Assembly (NCBI RefSeq): GCF_900240285.1
Contig: NZ_OESS01000001.1
Coordinates: 1-64,000 of the forward strand
Reading direction: 5' to 3'
DNA: 64,000 bases
From: Halobacillus sp. Marseille-P3879
Lineage (GTDB): Bacteria > Bacillota > Bacilli > Bacillales > Halobacillaceae
A program made the position numbers and the translations under genes. Below, in pieces: positions 1-9,346 of this stretch. Under the pieces are notes generated by a model that had not been told where the DNA came from, ran no database searches, and saw only the letters and a list, made by a program, of their open reading frames with translations. Positions within the stretch are counted from its first letter, which is position 1, and each line of letters starts with the position of its first letter.

Positions 1-113
1 CATTCCACCAGCGTCACCCCCGAAGGGGATCAGCTGGTTTCCTGCGCTCGACTTGCATGTATTAGGCACGCCGCCAGCGTTCGTCCTGAGCCAGGATCAA
101 ACTCTCCATAAAA
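1..113 (-). rRNA. 16S ribosomal RNA, 5' end (partial)
   Basis: Read on the minus strand, the segment carries the conserved bacterial 16S start, including AGAGTTTGATCCTGGCTCAG and the following GAACGCTGGCGGCGTGCCTAA. It then enters the variable V1 region and runs off the left edge, so only about 113 nt of roughly 1,550 are present. The mature 5' end is placed by comparison with B. subtilis 16S and is accurate to a few bases. It is the promoter-proximal end of an rRNA operon transcribed away from oriC. Confidence 0.97.
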
Positions 114-266
114 GTTGAGAATGACTTACTTGTGCACGGATGCACTGACTTCAACGTTGCAACAGGACGTTGCGAACTTCGTTGAAGATCCTTTAGCTCT
201 GCACACCGAATGTGCTTGTTTTACTTCCTTCTATATTATAAAAAGAATTGACGTACTGGTTGGTTC

Positions 267-284
267 GTTCAGTTTTCAAAGATC
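267..284 (-). promoter_or_regulatory. rRNA leader boxA-like antitermination element
   Basis: The minus-strand leader between the promoters and 16S contains GATCTTTGAAAACTGAAC. This resembles the CTTTGAAAACT motif found in Bacillus rRNA leaders and spacers, where boxA-type sequences bind NusB/NusE for antitermination. Only the motif is seen; its activity is inferred. Confidence 0.5.
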
Positions 285-321
285 AAATTTTCGTTTGCCG
301 CTTCAAAATGGCGACTTAATT

Positions 322-350
322 AATATATCATCATATCAAGTTGAAGTCAA
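322..350 (-). promoter_or_regulatory. rRNA operon promoter P2 (sigma-A)
   Basis: On the minus strand a -35 TTGACT (345-350) and a -10 TATATT (322-327) are separated by exactly 17 bp. This lies about 210 bp upstream of the 16S 5' end, as expected for a Bacillus rRNA operon promoter. The 114-509 interval contains no protein gene. Confidence 0.8.
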
Positions 351-417
351 CAACTTTTTATGATTTTTTTGTTCCGGCTTTCTGTGCCGTTGCCGCTCTC
401 TTAACGCGACAAGAAAT

Positions 418-447
418 AATATACCACGTACTCCAAAATATATGCAA
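418..447 (-). promoter_or_regulatory. Candidate rRNA operon promoter P1 (sigma-A)
   Basis: On the minus strand TTGCAT (442-447) and TATATT (418-423) are spaced by 18 bp, about 95 bp upstream of P2. Tandem P1/P2 promoters are normal for Bacillus rRNA operons. The -35 is weaker than that of P2, so this is a candidate. Confidence 0.5.
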
Positions 448-509
448 CCCTTTTTTAATAAAAAAATAAATTTCTCCAAACAAAAAGGCTGAGGAACTCC
501 CCATGCCCT

Positions 510-773
510 TTATAAGACCCATATGTGAATAGCTACCAGGGATAGCACTCCTGGAAGACCAAGCAATGCCGAAGCAGCTGTGGTAAACACATTAATCGGA
601 ATATGAAGTCCAAATTGAGCCCCAAACAGATTCACGAAAAACAACAATATCACGGCAATGACCACTCTCATTAATGCTCGTCCCACCCATTTAATTGGTG
701 AAGCTGGCATTCCTACAATTAACAATAAAGGTATGGCAAGGCCTAGTAATAGAACGACTAATACCGGATCCAT
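510..773 (-). CDS. bofA: BofA, inhibitor of pro-sigma-K processing
   Basis: This 87-residue, very hydrophobic protein has about two or three membrane segments and ends in the hydrophobic tail typical of BofA. In sporulating Bacillus, BofA sits in the outer forespore membrane with SpoIVFA and holds the protease SpoIVFB inactive until the forespore signals, coupling the two cell programmes. A purine-rich site (AGGGGGA) lies about 6 bases before the ATG. It is next to yaaL and the recR operon and upstream of an rRNA operon, as in B. subtilis. The family match rests on length, hydropathy and synteny. Confidence 0.88.
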   Translation of the reverse strand: MDPVLVVLLLGLAIPLLLIVGMPASPIKWVGRALMRVVIAVILLFFVNLFGAQFGLHIPINVFTTAASALLGLPGVLSLVAIHIWVL

Positions 774-845
774 AAAAAATCCCCCTGTGCGAATAACTTT
801 TCTTAGTACAAGTTATGTGCGTACACGAGAGGGTATGATCATTAT

Positions 846-1061
846 TTATGATAGAGCGTTAATGTTTCGATGTCTTGCTTCTCTAAGTAAGTAAAAATAT
901 TTAGCTTTTGCCAGAGATAAGTCCAATAAGCCTTCTTCGCTAGGTTCTATGCTATGTTCAATTATGTTCTCGAGTGTTTCCCATTCATATTTCAATCGTT
1001 TAATGTCTGCTAATAACTTTTGGTCCATGGCTTTCTTTTTAACTTTTTTCTTCGTTAACAA
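846..1061 (-). CDS. yaaL: YaaL family protein (DUF2508)
   Basis: This is a 71-residue, charged, probably helical protein with a basic N-terminus. Its size and position between recR and bofA match YaaL of B. subtilis, a DUF2508 protein of unknown function. The start is a TTG preceded at good distance by AAAGGGTGG. A hairpin separates it from recR, so it probably has its own promoter or is read through with bofA. No catalytic motif is visible. Confidence 0.85.
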   Translation of the reverse strand: MLTKKKVKKKAMDQKLLADIKRLKYEWETLENIIEHSIEPSEEGLLDLSLAKAKYFYLLREARHRNINALS

Positions 1062-1176
1062 GATGATCCACCCTTTATGTCACATTAACAAACAGCATGC
1101 TTTCCTTTTTCAACTATATAATGGATAAAGGAAGAAGACCACTACCTATCAATGTTCTTATGAAACTTTCCTATAG

Positions 1177-1216
1177 TATAAAAAGGAGAAACTTCCTCAA
1201 TGGAAGTTCCTTTTTA
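1177..1216 (-). terminator. Rho-independent terminator of dnaX-ebfC-recR
   Basis: A stem pairing GGAACTTCC with GGAAGTTTCTCC around a short loop is flanked by A-runs and T-runs on both sides. It begins at the recR stop codon. It can terminate the minus-strand operon and separates it from yaaL. Confidence 0.65.
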
Positions 1217-1810
1217 TAAATCCCGCCGTCCTTCAAGTGCTTTAGACAGCGTTACTTCATCTGCATACTCCAGGTCGCCGCCAACAGGGAGACCATGAGC
1301 GATCCTCGTCATTCTGATACCGGAAGGCTTAACGAGTCTTGAAATATACATCGCTGTAGCTTCCCCTTCAATATTAGGGTTGGTGGCCAGGATCAGCTCT
1401 TCCACCCCTTCATCCTTCAGCCTGTTGATGAGACTGGGTACATTAATATCTTCAGGGCCTATACCATCCATCGGAGAAATTGCGCCATGAAGCACATGAT
1501 ATTTACCGCTGAACTCTTTCATTTTTTCCATAGCGATGACGTCCTTAGGATCCTGAACTACACAAATAATAGAAGAATCGCGTGCTTCATCCTGACAGAT
1601 CGAGCACGGATCCTGATCCGTAATATGTCCGCAGGTGCTGCAATGAGTTAGTTCCCGCTTAGCATTCACCAGCGCTTTCCCGAAGTCGAGCACGTCATCT
1701 TCTTCCATTTCAAGGACGAAAAAAGCCAGGCGGACAGCCGTCTTAGGGCCTATCCCTGGCAGCTTCGTAAAACTGTCGATCAGTTTTGATATTGGTTCTG
1801 GATAATACAT
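1214..1810 (-). CDS. recR: Recombination mediator RecR
   Basis: RecR works with RecO to load RecA on SSB-coated single-stranded DNA during gap repair. The 198 residues show the expected order: an N-terminal helix-hairpin-helix (LPGIGPKTA, about residues 17-25), a four-cysteine zinc finger (Cys57, Cys60, Cys69, Cys72), then a Toprim domain. Length equals the family norm. The start ATG follows AGGAGGAG. It lies 11 bp after ebfC in the conserved dnaX-ebfC-recR operon, which couples clamp loading with recombinational repair. Confidence 0.97.
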   Translation of the reverse strand: MYYPEPISKLIDSFTKLPGIGPKTAVRLAFFVLEMEEDDVLDFGKALVNAKRELTHCSTCGHITDQDPCSICQDEARDSSIICVVQDPKDVIAMEKMKEFSGKYHVLHGAISPMDGIGPEDINVPSLINRLKDEGVEELILATNPNIEGEATAMYISRLVKPSGIRMTRIAHGLPVGGDLEYADEVTLSKALEGRRDL

Positions 1811-1821
1811 GGAAACTCCTC

Positions 1822-2139
1822 CTAGAACATTCCTCCAGGCATCCCTTTCGTGAATTCACCCATCGTATCATTTGTTTTATCGTCTACTTGTTTTAAAACA
1901 TCGTTTGTTGCTGCAATAATTAAATCCTGAAGCATCTCCACATCATCTGGATCCACTACTTCTTCATTAATTTCAACATCCGTAATTTCTTTCTTTCCAT
2001 TGGCAGATACTTTCACCATTCCGCCGCCGGCTGTTGCCTCAAATGACATTTCATAAAGCTCTTCTTGAGCCTTCATCATTTTCTTCTGCATTTTCTGCAT
2101 TTGCTTCATCATATTGTTCATGTTTCCTCCACCACGCAT
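1822..2139 (-). CDS. ebfC: Nucleoid-associated protein, YbaB/EbfC family
   Basis: This 105-residue protein has a methionine- and glutamine-rich N-terminus followed by the conserved YbaB core (residues about 20-95). Family members form dimers that bind DNA without strong sequence specificity. It sits between dnaX and recR as in almost all Firmicutes (yaaK in B. subtilis). The ATG is preceded by AAGGAGGAG. It is read as part of the dnaX operon. Confidence 0.95.
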   Translation of the reverse strand: MRGGGNMNNMMKQMQKMQKKMMKAQEELYEMSFEATAGGGMVKVSANGKKEITDVEINEEVVDPDDVEMLQDLIIAATNDVLKQVDDKTNDTMGEFTKGMPGGMF

Positions 2140-2167
2140 GGTAAAACTCCTCCTTTAATATCTTTCA

Positions 2168-3877
2168 TTAATCTTGGATTTCAATAAGGTCATCGCCTGC
2201 AAGCTTTCTTGCTTCTGAAATGAGGGGGTCTTCTTCTTTACCTTCCTCATTAGAAGGTTCGCTGCCTTCTTCATCGCTGTTGTTTTTTTGTTTTCTGACA
2301 TATTCTTCACGAAGCTCTTTCCATTTCTGAACGGGAATGGGGATCACCGTTAACGGTTTACCTGTAAATTCAGTGAGCATCGGTTCAATCGTTTTCTGAT
2401 GTTCAAGAGCTAATGAACAATGAATATCATATCGGAATGCTACGATCAGCGCTTTAGAAGAAGCAGCACTCGGCTTGCTGTTTAATAATATAGCATGAGC
2501 AGGTGCATTACTTTGCTTAAGTCGATCCATAAAAGCGGGCCACTGCCCCTGAACCTGCTTCAATTCGTCCTTAGATGCTTCACTTAACACCATTCGTATC
2601 CGATCATAAGGAACATTATACCCGTTTTTGTTCGATCGTGCAGGTGTGCGCTTTTGAGATTGAGCCTGTGCCGCCCCTCCTGACTGTGCAGGAGGGTTTG
2701 CTTTAAGCTGTGCCAGTTCCTGCTCCATCTTCTCAAGCTTTTGAGAAAGCTTCGTTACAGCTTCTGAGTCATGACTCTCTTCAACAGCAGCGGGCGGCGT
2801 GTCGACAATATTTAAGATAGCAATTTCGATAAATACTTTAGGACTGGTCGTCCATTTCATCTCCTGCTGGCATTTATTGAACTCACGGATCGTCTGCTGA
2901 ACCCATTGAGACTGTAAACGGTCGGCCAGACTTTTAAATGACTCATCGGGGATCGCTCTTTCCAGGTTGTGCTCAAGATCAGGGGCACTTTGGTAAAGTA
3001 AAATATCCCGAAGATAGTAAATGAGGTCAAAAACAAAGCGGCCGGGGTCTTTCCCCTGCTGGATCAGCTCGTCCACAATGCTTAACGCTTGATTAATCTC
3101 TTTATCGTTAAGGGCCTCAATCACTTCTGAAAGCTTCCGCTGCGAAACAGAACCTGTGACCGCCAATACATCTTCAACCAGAACTTGGTCTTCACTATAA
3201 GAGATTGCCTGGTCTAATAAGCTTAAGGCATCACGCATTCCGCCCTCAGCTGAGAGCGCTACGATCTCCAATGCTTCCCGGGCGATCGACACGTTTTCCG
3301 CGTCTACAATTTTCTCCATGCGGTCCACCATCGCCTGCTGGGTGATCCGTTTGAAGTCGAACCGCTGGCACCGTGAAATAATCGTAAGCGGAATTTTATG
3401 AGGTTCCGTTGTAGCTAAAATAAAGATGACATGCTTAGGAGGTTCTTCCAATGTCTTCAACAATGCATTGAAGGCTCCCATGGAAAGCATATGCACCTCA
3501 TCAATAATATACACTTTATAAGAGACAGCGCTTGGGGCGTATTTGACTTTATCGCGAATTTCGCGGATCTGTTCCACTCCGTTATTCGAGGCAGCATCAA
3601 TTTCAATGACATCTGAAATCGAGCCATCTTGAATACCAAGACAGGCGGAACACTCATTACAAGGCTCTTTTGCCGGACCCTGTTCACAGTTTACAGCTTT
3701 CGAAAAAATCTTTGCCGCACTGGTCTTCCCTGTACCACGAGGGCCTGAGAATAAATAGGCATGAGAAAATTTATCCTGGGCGATCGCATTTTGCAGCGTT
3801 CGCGTAATGTGGGCTTGTCCCACTACATCTTCAAAGTTTCTAGGCCGCCAAACACGATACAGTGCCTGATAACTCAT
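2168..3877 (-). CDS. dnaX: DNA polymerase III subunit gamma/tau
   Basis: DnaX is the clamp-loader ATPase that opens the DnaN ring at primer ends and tethers polymerase cores. The 569-residue protein has a Walker A motif GPRGTGKTS (residues 45-53), a zinc module with Cys64, Cys73, Cys76 and Cys79, a Walker B with DEVH (about 126-129), and a long C-terminal tau region with a Gln/Ala-rich linker (about 385-415) and an acidic tail. I saw no obvious frameshift site for a separate gamma product. It heads the dnaX-ebfC-recR operon just after the SRP RNA gene. Confidence 0.97.
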   Translation of the reverse strand: MSYQALYRVWRPRNFEDVVGQAHITRTLQNAIAQDKFSHAYLFSGPRGTGKTSAAKIFSKAVNCEQGPAKEPCNECSACLGIQDGSISDVIEIDAASNNGVEQIREIRDKVKYAPSAVSYKVYIIDEVHMLSMGAFNALLKTLEEPPKHVIFILATTEPHKIPLTIISRCQRFDFKRITQQAMVDRMEKIVDAENVSIAREALEIVALSAEGGMRDALSLLDQAISYSEDQVLVEDVLAVTGSVSQRKLSEVIEALNDKEINQALSIVDELIQQGKDPGRFVFDLIYYLRDILLYQSAPDLEHNLERAIPDESFKSLADRLQSQWVQQTIREFNKCQQEMKWTTSPKVFIEIAILNIVDTPPAAVEESHDSEAVTKLSQKLEKMEQELAQLKANPPAQSGGAAQAQSQKRTPARSNKNGYNVPYDRIRMVLSEASKDELKQVQGQWPAFMDRLKQSNAPAHAILLNSKPSAASSKALIVAFRYDIHCSLALEHQKTIEPMLTEFTGKPLTVIPIPVQKWKELREEYVRKQKNNSDEEGSEPSNEEGKEEDPLISEARKLAGDDLIEIQD

Positions 3878-3908
3878 TCAACCGCGCTCCCTTTTTAGTC
3901 TCTCATTT

Positions 3909-3938
3909 ATTATAACTGATTTAAGGATGGGATGTGAA
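3909..3938 (-). promoter_or_regulatory. Candidate dnaX promoter (sigma-A)
   Basis: On the minus strand TTCACA (3933-3938) and a perfect TATAAT (3909-3914) are spaced by 18 bp, about 30 bp upstream of the dnaX start codon. The stretch 3940-4100 has no gene; it holds only a small GGTGA/TCACC hairpin near 4018-4040. Confidence 0.65.
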
Positions 3939-4100
3939 CCTTTAGAAGCAAGGCCTGCTCCTTCCTTTACGGCGAGGGTTATATTTAATAATACCGGCGA
4001 TTCGTCATGTGAAAATAAGGTGAGATTTCACCGTTTTTTATTTTTAAATTGTAAACGGGGTACTCCTAGTGAAAGCCGCTCGTTTTCCTGCCGCCTTTAC

Positions 4101-4132
4101 AAAAAAAAGAGCTGCTATAACAGCAGCTCTTC
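4101..4132 (-). terminator. Rho-independent terminator of the SRP RNA gene
   Basis: A 9-bp perfect stem (AGAGCTGCT/AGCAGCTCT, 4108-4130) with a 5-nt loop is followed on the minus strand by a run of Ts. It lies directly after the SRP RNA 3' end. Confidence 0.88.
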
Positions 4133-4142
4133 TTTAGTATAT

Positions 4143-4416
4143 GTAACCGTGCACCCACTTTCGATGGCTCGAACCCAAGCGTTACTCATGTTCATGGCTC
4201 GACCCAGGCACTCCCGCGGCACACGGGATGATCAGCTTACTGCTGCTTCCTTCCGGATCTGACAGGGTTCACTGGTTCCCGTTGCGCAGGACCTGGGTGT
4301 CAACACCACTCTCATGAGGCAGACCTTGAATTCGAACCACCTCGAGTGGGGATTCGGCCTCGCTATAGCGGATTGCGAGTACAGGGCACCGCTACCTCCC
4401 CGCTTAGCACGGTATT
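4143..4416 (-). ncRNA. scr: Signal recognition particle RNA, Bacillus long form (scRNA)
   Basis: The minus strand carries the domain IV signature of SRP RNA, with GTCAGATCCGGAAGGAAGCA, the Ffh-binding hairpin with GGAA-type tetraloop. Flanking segments (GTGCTAAGCGGGGAGGTAGC at the 5' side and GGTGCACGG at the 3' end) match the roughly 271-nt B. subtilis scRNA with its Alu-like domain. Ends are estimated to within a few bases. It lies between tadA and dnaX as in B. subtilis. With Ffh it targets membrane and secreted proteins. Confidence 0.95.
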
Positions 4417-4420
4417 TTCA

Positions 4421-4449
4421 AGTATAGCGAGTTTTATCAAAAAATGCAA
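4421..4449 (-). promoter_or_regulatory. SRP RNA promoter (sigma-A)
   Basis: On the minus strand TTGCAT (4444-4449) and TATACT (4421-4426) are exactly 17 bp apart, placing the start site just before the conserved 5' end of the SRP RNA. Confidence 0.7.
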
Positions 4450-4477
4450 TGGTTACATTTATATAATTGTTTCCAAT

Positions 4478-5032
<555 letters not shown>

Positions 5033-5034
5033 TT

Positions 5035-6324
5035 ATGCATATCCATGTTGTTTCCGAAGGGGAATCCGTTTATGCAATTGCAAATTTATATGAAGTCTCT
5101 CCAAATCAAATTGTGGAGGCAAATGAGCTCGAAACACCGTCCGATTTAGTTATTGGTCAAGCACTTGTCATCCCTATGGAAGGCCGGTTTTATTTTGTAC
5201 AGCCTGGGGACACCCTTTATGAAATTGCCCAGCTTTTTAACACGAGTGTCGACGAGCTGATCCAGGTTAATCAGCTGCAGCCGGGAGCTATGCTGCCTGT
5301 AGGATACCGTCTCTACATCCCTCAGGAACCGAAGACGGATATTACATCTAATGCTTACATTGAACCAACCGGGGGTCAAGTATCCGAGAATTTAAAGAAC
5401 TCAGCTGAGCGAAGAGCTGCCTTACTTACGTATTTGGGACCTTTTAGTTATCGAATAAATGAAGACGGTTCATTAGAAGCACCACCACTCGACGACTTTC
5501 CTGCGATTGCTCAAAATAATAACACATCCTTAATGATGATAGTGACGAATTTAACAGATGAGGGATTCAGTGATGAGCTTGGAGAAACAATACTTACGGA
5601 TGAACAACTGCAGGATACAATCTTAGATAACATTATACAAACAGCTCAAGAGGTTGGCTATCAAGATATTCACTTTGATTTTGAATTCCTGCCTCCAGAC
5701 CTTGGTGAACAGTACAATCAGTTTTTACGAAAAGCAAAACAGCGCCTGGCAAATGAAGGCCTGTTTATTTCGACGGCCCTTGCCCCGAAAACAAGCGCAG
5801 AGCAAGAAGGAGCATGGTATGAAGCGCATGACTATCAAGCCCACGGAGAAATCGTTGACTTTGTCGTGTTAATGACATATGAATGGGGGTACAGCGGCAG
5901 TGAACCTATGGCTGTGTCCCCTATTAATAATGTCAGGGAAGTCGTCGAATATGCTTTAACTGAAATGCCGCCTGAAAAAATACTGCTCGGACAGAATTTG
6001 TACGGATATGATTGGACTTTGCCTTTTGAAGTAGGAGAAGACACTGCTGAAGCCGTTAGTCCTCAACGCGCCATTCAACTGGCCCGGGAAAACAACGCTG
6101 CGATTTCCTACGACGATGAAGCACAGGCTCCATATTTTACTTACTATGATACTGAGGGGAACGAACACGAAGTATGGTTTGAGGATGCCAGGTCGATCCA
6201 GGAAAAATTCGATCTAATAAAAGAACTGAATTTAAAAGGCATCAGCTACTGGAAGCTCGGCCTCTCCTTTCCGCAAAACTGGGAGCTATTAAACAGTAAC
6301 TTTAACATTGTAAAAAATGAATAA
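5035..6324 (+). CDS. sleL: Spore cortex-lytic N-acetylglucosaminidase SleL/YaaH (LysM-LysM-GH18)
   Basis: This 429-residue protein has two N-terminal LysM peptidoglycan-binding repeats (about 3-47 and 52-95) and a glycoside hydrolase family 18 domain (about 120-425). The catalytic strand reads DIHFDFEF at 211-218, with Glu217 as the likely acid. SleL-type enzymes cut cortex peptidoglycan during germination. There is no signal peptide, as in B. subtilis YaaH. AGGAAGGAG precedes the ATG. The position next to tadA matches B. subtilis yaaH. Confidence 0.93.
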   Translation: MHIHVVSEGESVYAIANLYEVSPNQIVEANELETPSDLVIGQALVIPMEGRFYFVQPGDTLYEIAQLFNTSVDELIQVNQLQPGAMLPVGYRLYIPQEPKTDITSNAYIEPTGGQVSENLKNSAERRAALLTYLGPFSYRINEDGSLEAPPLDDFPAIAQNNNTSLMMIVTNLTDEGFSDELGETILTDEQLQDTILDNIIQTAQEVGYQDIHFDFEFLPPDLGEQYNQFLRKAKQRLANEGLFISTALAPKTSAEQEGAWYEAHDYQAHGEIVDFVVLMTYEWGYSGSEPMAVSPINNVREVVEYALTEMPPEKILLGQNLYGYDWTLPFEVGEDTAEAVSPQRAIQLARENNAAISYDDEAQAPYFTYYDTEGNEHEVWFEDARSIQEKFDLIKELNLKGISYWKLGLSFPQNWELLNSNFNIVKNE

Positions 6325-6326
6325 AT

Positions 6327-6362
6327 CAGAAAGAAGGCAGCTGTATCAGCTGCCTTCTTCAC
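6327..6362. terminator. Bidirectional terminator between sleL and the DUF3891 gene
   Basis: A perfect GAAGGCAGCTG/CAGCTGCCTTC stem with a 4-nt loop lies in the few bases between the two converging genes. T-rich flanks are present on both sides but are not long runs. Confidence 0.7.
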
Positions 6363-7123
6363 TTGCCTACAAATGTTACAGCACGCTCACGGACTTCTGC
6401 ATCGTGATAAGCTTTCTCTATCCCATGCTCCTCAACTTCACTCTTATATACAATACGATATGGAATTCTTACTTCAAACTCGTGCTCAAAAGGAAATGGG
6501 TCCAGAGCTACCCTTTCTTCATCCAGCCATTTTGGCATAATGCCTTCCGGTGCTACATCAAATTGCTGTCGGAAGCCGTTACGAAACCAGGAGACTTCTT
6601 CCACTTTTGCGATCCCGGGATCCTGCATGCAAACATACAAAGACAGGTCATCACAGAATTGAAGCCGCTCGAAGTGAAGCTGGTAAATGTCAGAAGGAAC
6701 TTCCATTTTCATGGCTGCTTCCAGCTCCTGCCTTCGGTTCTCCTCCTCCTCAATAAACTGCTGAATAACCGGATCTTTATCATCTTTGGAAAAAAACGAC
6801 TGATAGTGAGAGCTGCACAGCATAGCTGCATAGTTGGACCGTTCAGCTACTTCCTGAATTCCGTTTTGATAAGCCTGAAGCTTATCTGTTAAAGGATAAT
6901 CAATAAATGAATAAGGACGTTCTTTCTCCTCATTCCACCTCGGATGTCGATCCAGCGGAATCCATGCTCGGTCGTGTTGAGAAACAGCCCAGTCAGCTTC
7001 TTCACGAAGTTTTGAACGAAGCAAGAATTTCTTTTTCCAATGCAATACAATTTCTCCGGATACTAAAGCGTGATCATGCTGTGCGATTAATAAAAAATGA
7101 TCCTCTTTTTCATTTACAATCAT
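6359..7123 (-). CDS. DUF3891 family protein
   Basis: The protein (254 residues from the ATG at 7123) opens with a hydrophobic strand and QHDHALVSGEI, the hallmark of DUF3891, and continues with a WIPLDRHPRW stretch. The biochemical function of the family is unknown; the conserved HDH and Asp/His positions suggest metal binding, which is inference. A second ATG at 7141 with AGAAGGA upstream would add six residues and is also possible. It converges on sleL and has no operon partner. Confidence 0.75.
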   Translation of the reverse strand: MIVNEKEDHFLLIAQHDHALVSGEIVLHWKKKFLLRSKLREEADWAVSQHDRAWIPLDRHPRWNEEKERPYSFIDYPLTDKLQAYQNGIQEVAERSNYAAMLCSSHYQSFFSKDDKDPVIQQFIEEEENRRQELEAAMKMEVPSDIYQLHFERLQFCDDLSLYVCMQDPGIAKVEEVSWFRNGFRQQFDVAPEGIMPKWLDEERVALDPFPFEHEFEVRIPYRIVYKSEVEEHGIEKAYHDAEVRERAVTFVGK

Positions 7124-7240
7124 ATGACTCCCCCCGATCATTTTAATCCTTCTTTTTATCTTATTATAGTTTATTCGACGATCGCACACTATACGACTCT
7201 GGAAGATAGTTAAAAATTCTATAATTCATTGATAGTAATC

Positions 7241-7277
7241 AAGAAAGCCGCCAAGGAGGATTTCCCTGGCGGCTTTC
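7241..7277 (-). terminator. Terminator after the DJ-1/PfpI gene
   Basis: The strong stem AAAGCCGCC/GGCGGCTTT, extended by CAGGG/CCTTG pairing, lies about 30 bp downstream of the minus-strand stop codon, with a T-rich side on the minus strand. Confidence 0.75.
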
Positions 7278-7304
7278 CTTACATATTCCTTACTCTTATT
7301 GATA

Positions 7305-7817
7305 TTAGTTAAGAAGTTTATTGGCTTCCTGATTGAACGCTGGGATATCATCCGGCTGACGGCTGGTTACTAGCTGATTGCCGCATACGACAACTTCTTC
7401 ATCTTTAAACTTAACACCTGCATATTCCATATCGACCGCAATGGATTTAAATCCTGTCGCAGAACGCCCTTCCAGCGATTTTGCTGTAATGAGCAGCTGC
7501 GGACCGTGGCAGATCGCGAAAACGGGTTTCTTTTCATCCATGAAATGCTTCGCAAATTTAACAAATTTCTCATCACCGCGAAGCTGGTCAGGAGAGAAGC
7601 CGCCAGGAATAAACAGAGCATCGAAGTCTTCGGCTTTGACATCATCAATGGAAGAATCAATTGTAACCGTCGTTTGACCTTGTTTTCCAGTCACTTCTTT
7701 TCCTGCTTCCCATTCAATCGTAGTCACTTCATGCCCCTGCTTGGAGAAAGCATCAGCAGGCTGAGTGTATTCCACATCTTCAAACAATGACGTCATAACG
7801 CATGCAATTTTACTCAT
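7305..7817 (-). CDS. yfkM: DJ-1/PfpI family protein, general stress protein 18-like
   Basis: This 170-residue single-domain protein of the class I glutamine amidotransferase-like fold shows the nucleophile elbow AICHGPQ, with Cys103 and His104, and a conserved acidic residue near Glu13. It closely resembles B. subtilis YfkM (GSP18). Family members have been assigned protease, glyoxalase or deglycase activities; which applies here cannot be told from sequence. The start ATG has AAGGAGTGA upstream. It is monocistronic. Confidence 0.85.
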   Translation of the reverse strand: MSKIACVMTSLFEDVEYTQPADAFSKQGHEVTTIEWEAGKEVTGKQGQTTVTIDSSIDDVKAEDFDALFIPGGFSPDQLRGDEKFVKFAKHFMDEKKPVFAICHGPQLLITAKSLEGRSATGFKSIAVDMEYAGVKFKDEEVVVCGNQLVTSRQPDDIPAFNQEANKLLN

Positions 7818-7917
7818 ATTGCTATCACTCCTTGAATGTATTAAAGAAAGTCACAAATTTCATGTTCCCCAATTTATGGATATTAAACCTTAGATAACTC
7901 CAATAATGGAGGTAAAC

Positions 7918-9216
7918 TTATGAATAATCTGCCATCGAAAATGTTTGAAAGGCTGAATGCTCCTGATTTTTATATAATTCTTCTCCAGCGATTTTATTGA
8001 TTATATGAACATTACGATGCACTGATAAGCCCAGATTGGTGGCACCTGCGCCGTGGGAATGGACAAGGTTGGTTAGAGTGAAAAAGTGATGATCACGTTC
8101 ATCTTTGAATTCGAGCTGATAATCCCGTGTCACTTTAAAGCTTCTTTCATCCTCCCACTTAATTTTCTCCCCAAAACGTTTCATAAACCAGTCCGGAATA
8201 TTCGGTTTGTACCCTGTTGCGAGTATCACTTTATCCGTATGATAATTGAATTCCTGTTCCTCCTGCAGCTGTTCACATTTTAGATTATAACCTGATCCAC
8301 TGCGTTCCACGGCCTTTACTTCCGTCATTGGATTAATCAAGACGTGACTTTTTCTGCCGGCAACTGTCTTGTGATACAGCTGAGTATAGAGTCTGGTCAG
8401 CGTTTCAGGATCTATTCCCTTTCTAAGAGCCCCGAGTGTTTCCAGGTTTTTCTGCCGCTGTTCAAAGGATAGGGAGTGAAAATAATCCACGTATTCCGGA
8501 GTAAAAAACTCCTGGGCGAACTTTGCTTGATCAAGTTGAAAAAGCCCTCCCGTTCTTGAAAGAAGCGTCAGTTCCATATCTTTTCGCTTCTGTTCCTCCA
8601 ACAAATCTAAAAATACTTCAAGTGCGCTCTGACCAGAACCGACAACCGTTACATGCTTTGATTGAAGCAAGTTCTTTTTCTCAAATAAATATCGGCTCGT
8701 ATGAATCACATCCTCACTCGGCAAGTCATCCATGCCTTCTAAAATGAGCGGTTTACTTCCTGTACCGAGGACGACGTGTTTAGAATAGTGGCTCTCCGTT
8801 TGGTTTGAGTCTTTGTCCAGAGCTACAACCTCGTAATGATCATTATGATCAATAACATCCACAACAGGATGGTTAAAATGTAATCCACTTAATTGTTGCG
8901 ACACCCACTGCAGATAATGATTATATTCCTCCCGAGGGATCTTAAAATGCTTATGAAAATAAAAAGGGAACATACGATTATGCTCATGTAAATAATTCAT
9001 AAACGTATAAGGGCTTTTCGGGTTTGCAAAAGTGGTGAGGTCGGCTAAAAAAGGGACCTGTAAATCCGCACCATCAATGAGCATACCAGGATGCCATTCC
9101 AACCGAGGGGTATCATCAAAAAATAAAGAAGATAATTCTGTTTCATCTAATAATGCAGCTAATCCTAAATTATAAGGACCAATTCCAATTCCTATTACGT
9201 CATATACTTTCGACAC
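7918..9216 (-). CDS. Lysine/ornithine N-monooxygenase (siderophore-type hydroxylase)
   Basis: This is a flavin-dependent N-hydroxylating monooxygenase of the IucD/SidA/PvdA family, which makes the hydroxamate precursor of siderophores from lysine or ornithine. The N-terminal FAD loop GIGIGPYNLG and a second nucleotide motif VVGSGQSALE are visible, plus the ATGYKP motif near the C-terminus. I chose the GTG at 9216 because a near-perfect AAAGGAAGTGAT precedes it; a GTG three codons upstream lacks spacing. The gene stands alone: no siderophore synthetase or exporter is next to it. Confidence 0.85.
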   Translation of the reverse strand: MSKVYDVIGIGIGPYNLGLAALLDETELSSLFFDDTPRLEWHPGMLIDGADLQVPFLADLTTFANPKSPYTFMNYLHEHNRMFPFYFHKHFKIPREEYNHYLQWVSQQLSGLHFNHPVVDVIDHNDHYEVVALDKDSNQTESHYSKHVVLGTGSKPLILEGMDDLPSEDVIHTSRYLFEKKNLLQSKHVTVVGSGQSALEVFLDLLEEQKRKDMELTLLSRTGGLFQLDQAKFAQEFFTPEYVDYFHSLSFEQRQKNLETLGALRKGIDPETLTRLYTQLYHKTVAGRKSHVLINPMTEVKAVERSGSGYNLKCEQLQEEQEFNYHTDKVILATGYKPNIPDWFMKRFGEKIKWEDERSFKVTRDYQLEFKDERDHHFFTLTNLVHSHGAGATNLGLSVHRNVHIINKIAGEELYKNQEHSAFQTFSMADYS

Positions 9217-9346
9217 TTCTATCACTTCCTTTACACTAACTTGCGTATGTCGAGAACTCTATGTAAACAGTTGTCTATCTTGCATCTTTAGTTATTCCCT
9301 AATTGCCCGTCAAATAAGCTCATTTTAATAAATCCCAGAGAGTAGT

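Noticed and set aside
115-363. 82-codon open frame in the rRNA promoter region
   Set aside because: It covers the rRNA leader and promoter elements on the other strand and has no ribosome-binding site.
2168-3877. Programmed frameshift in dnaX for a short gamma subunit
   Set aside because: No A-rich slippery heptamer with a downstream hairpin was seen at the expected position, and Bacillus relatives do not use one.
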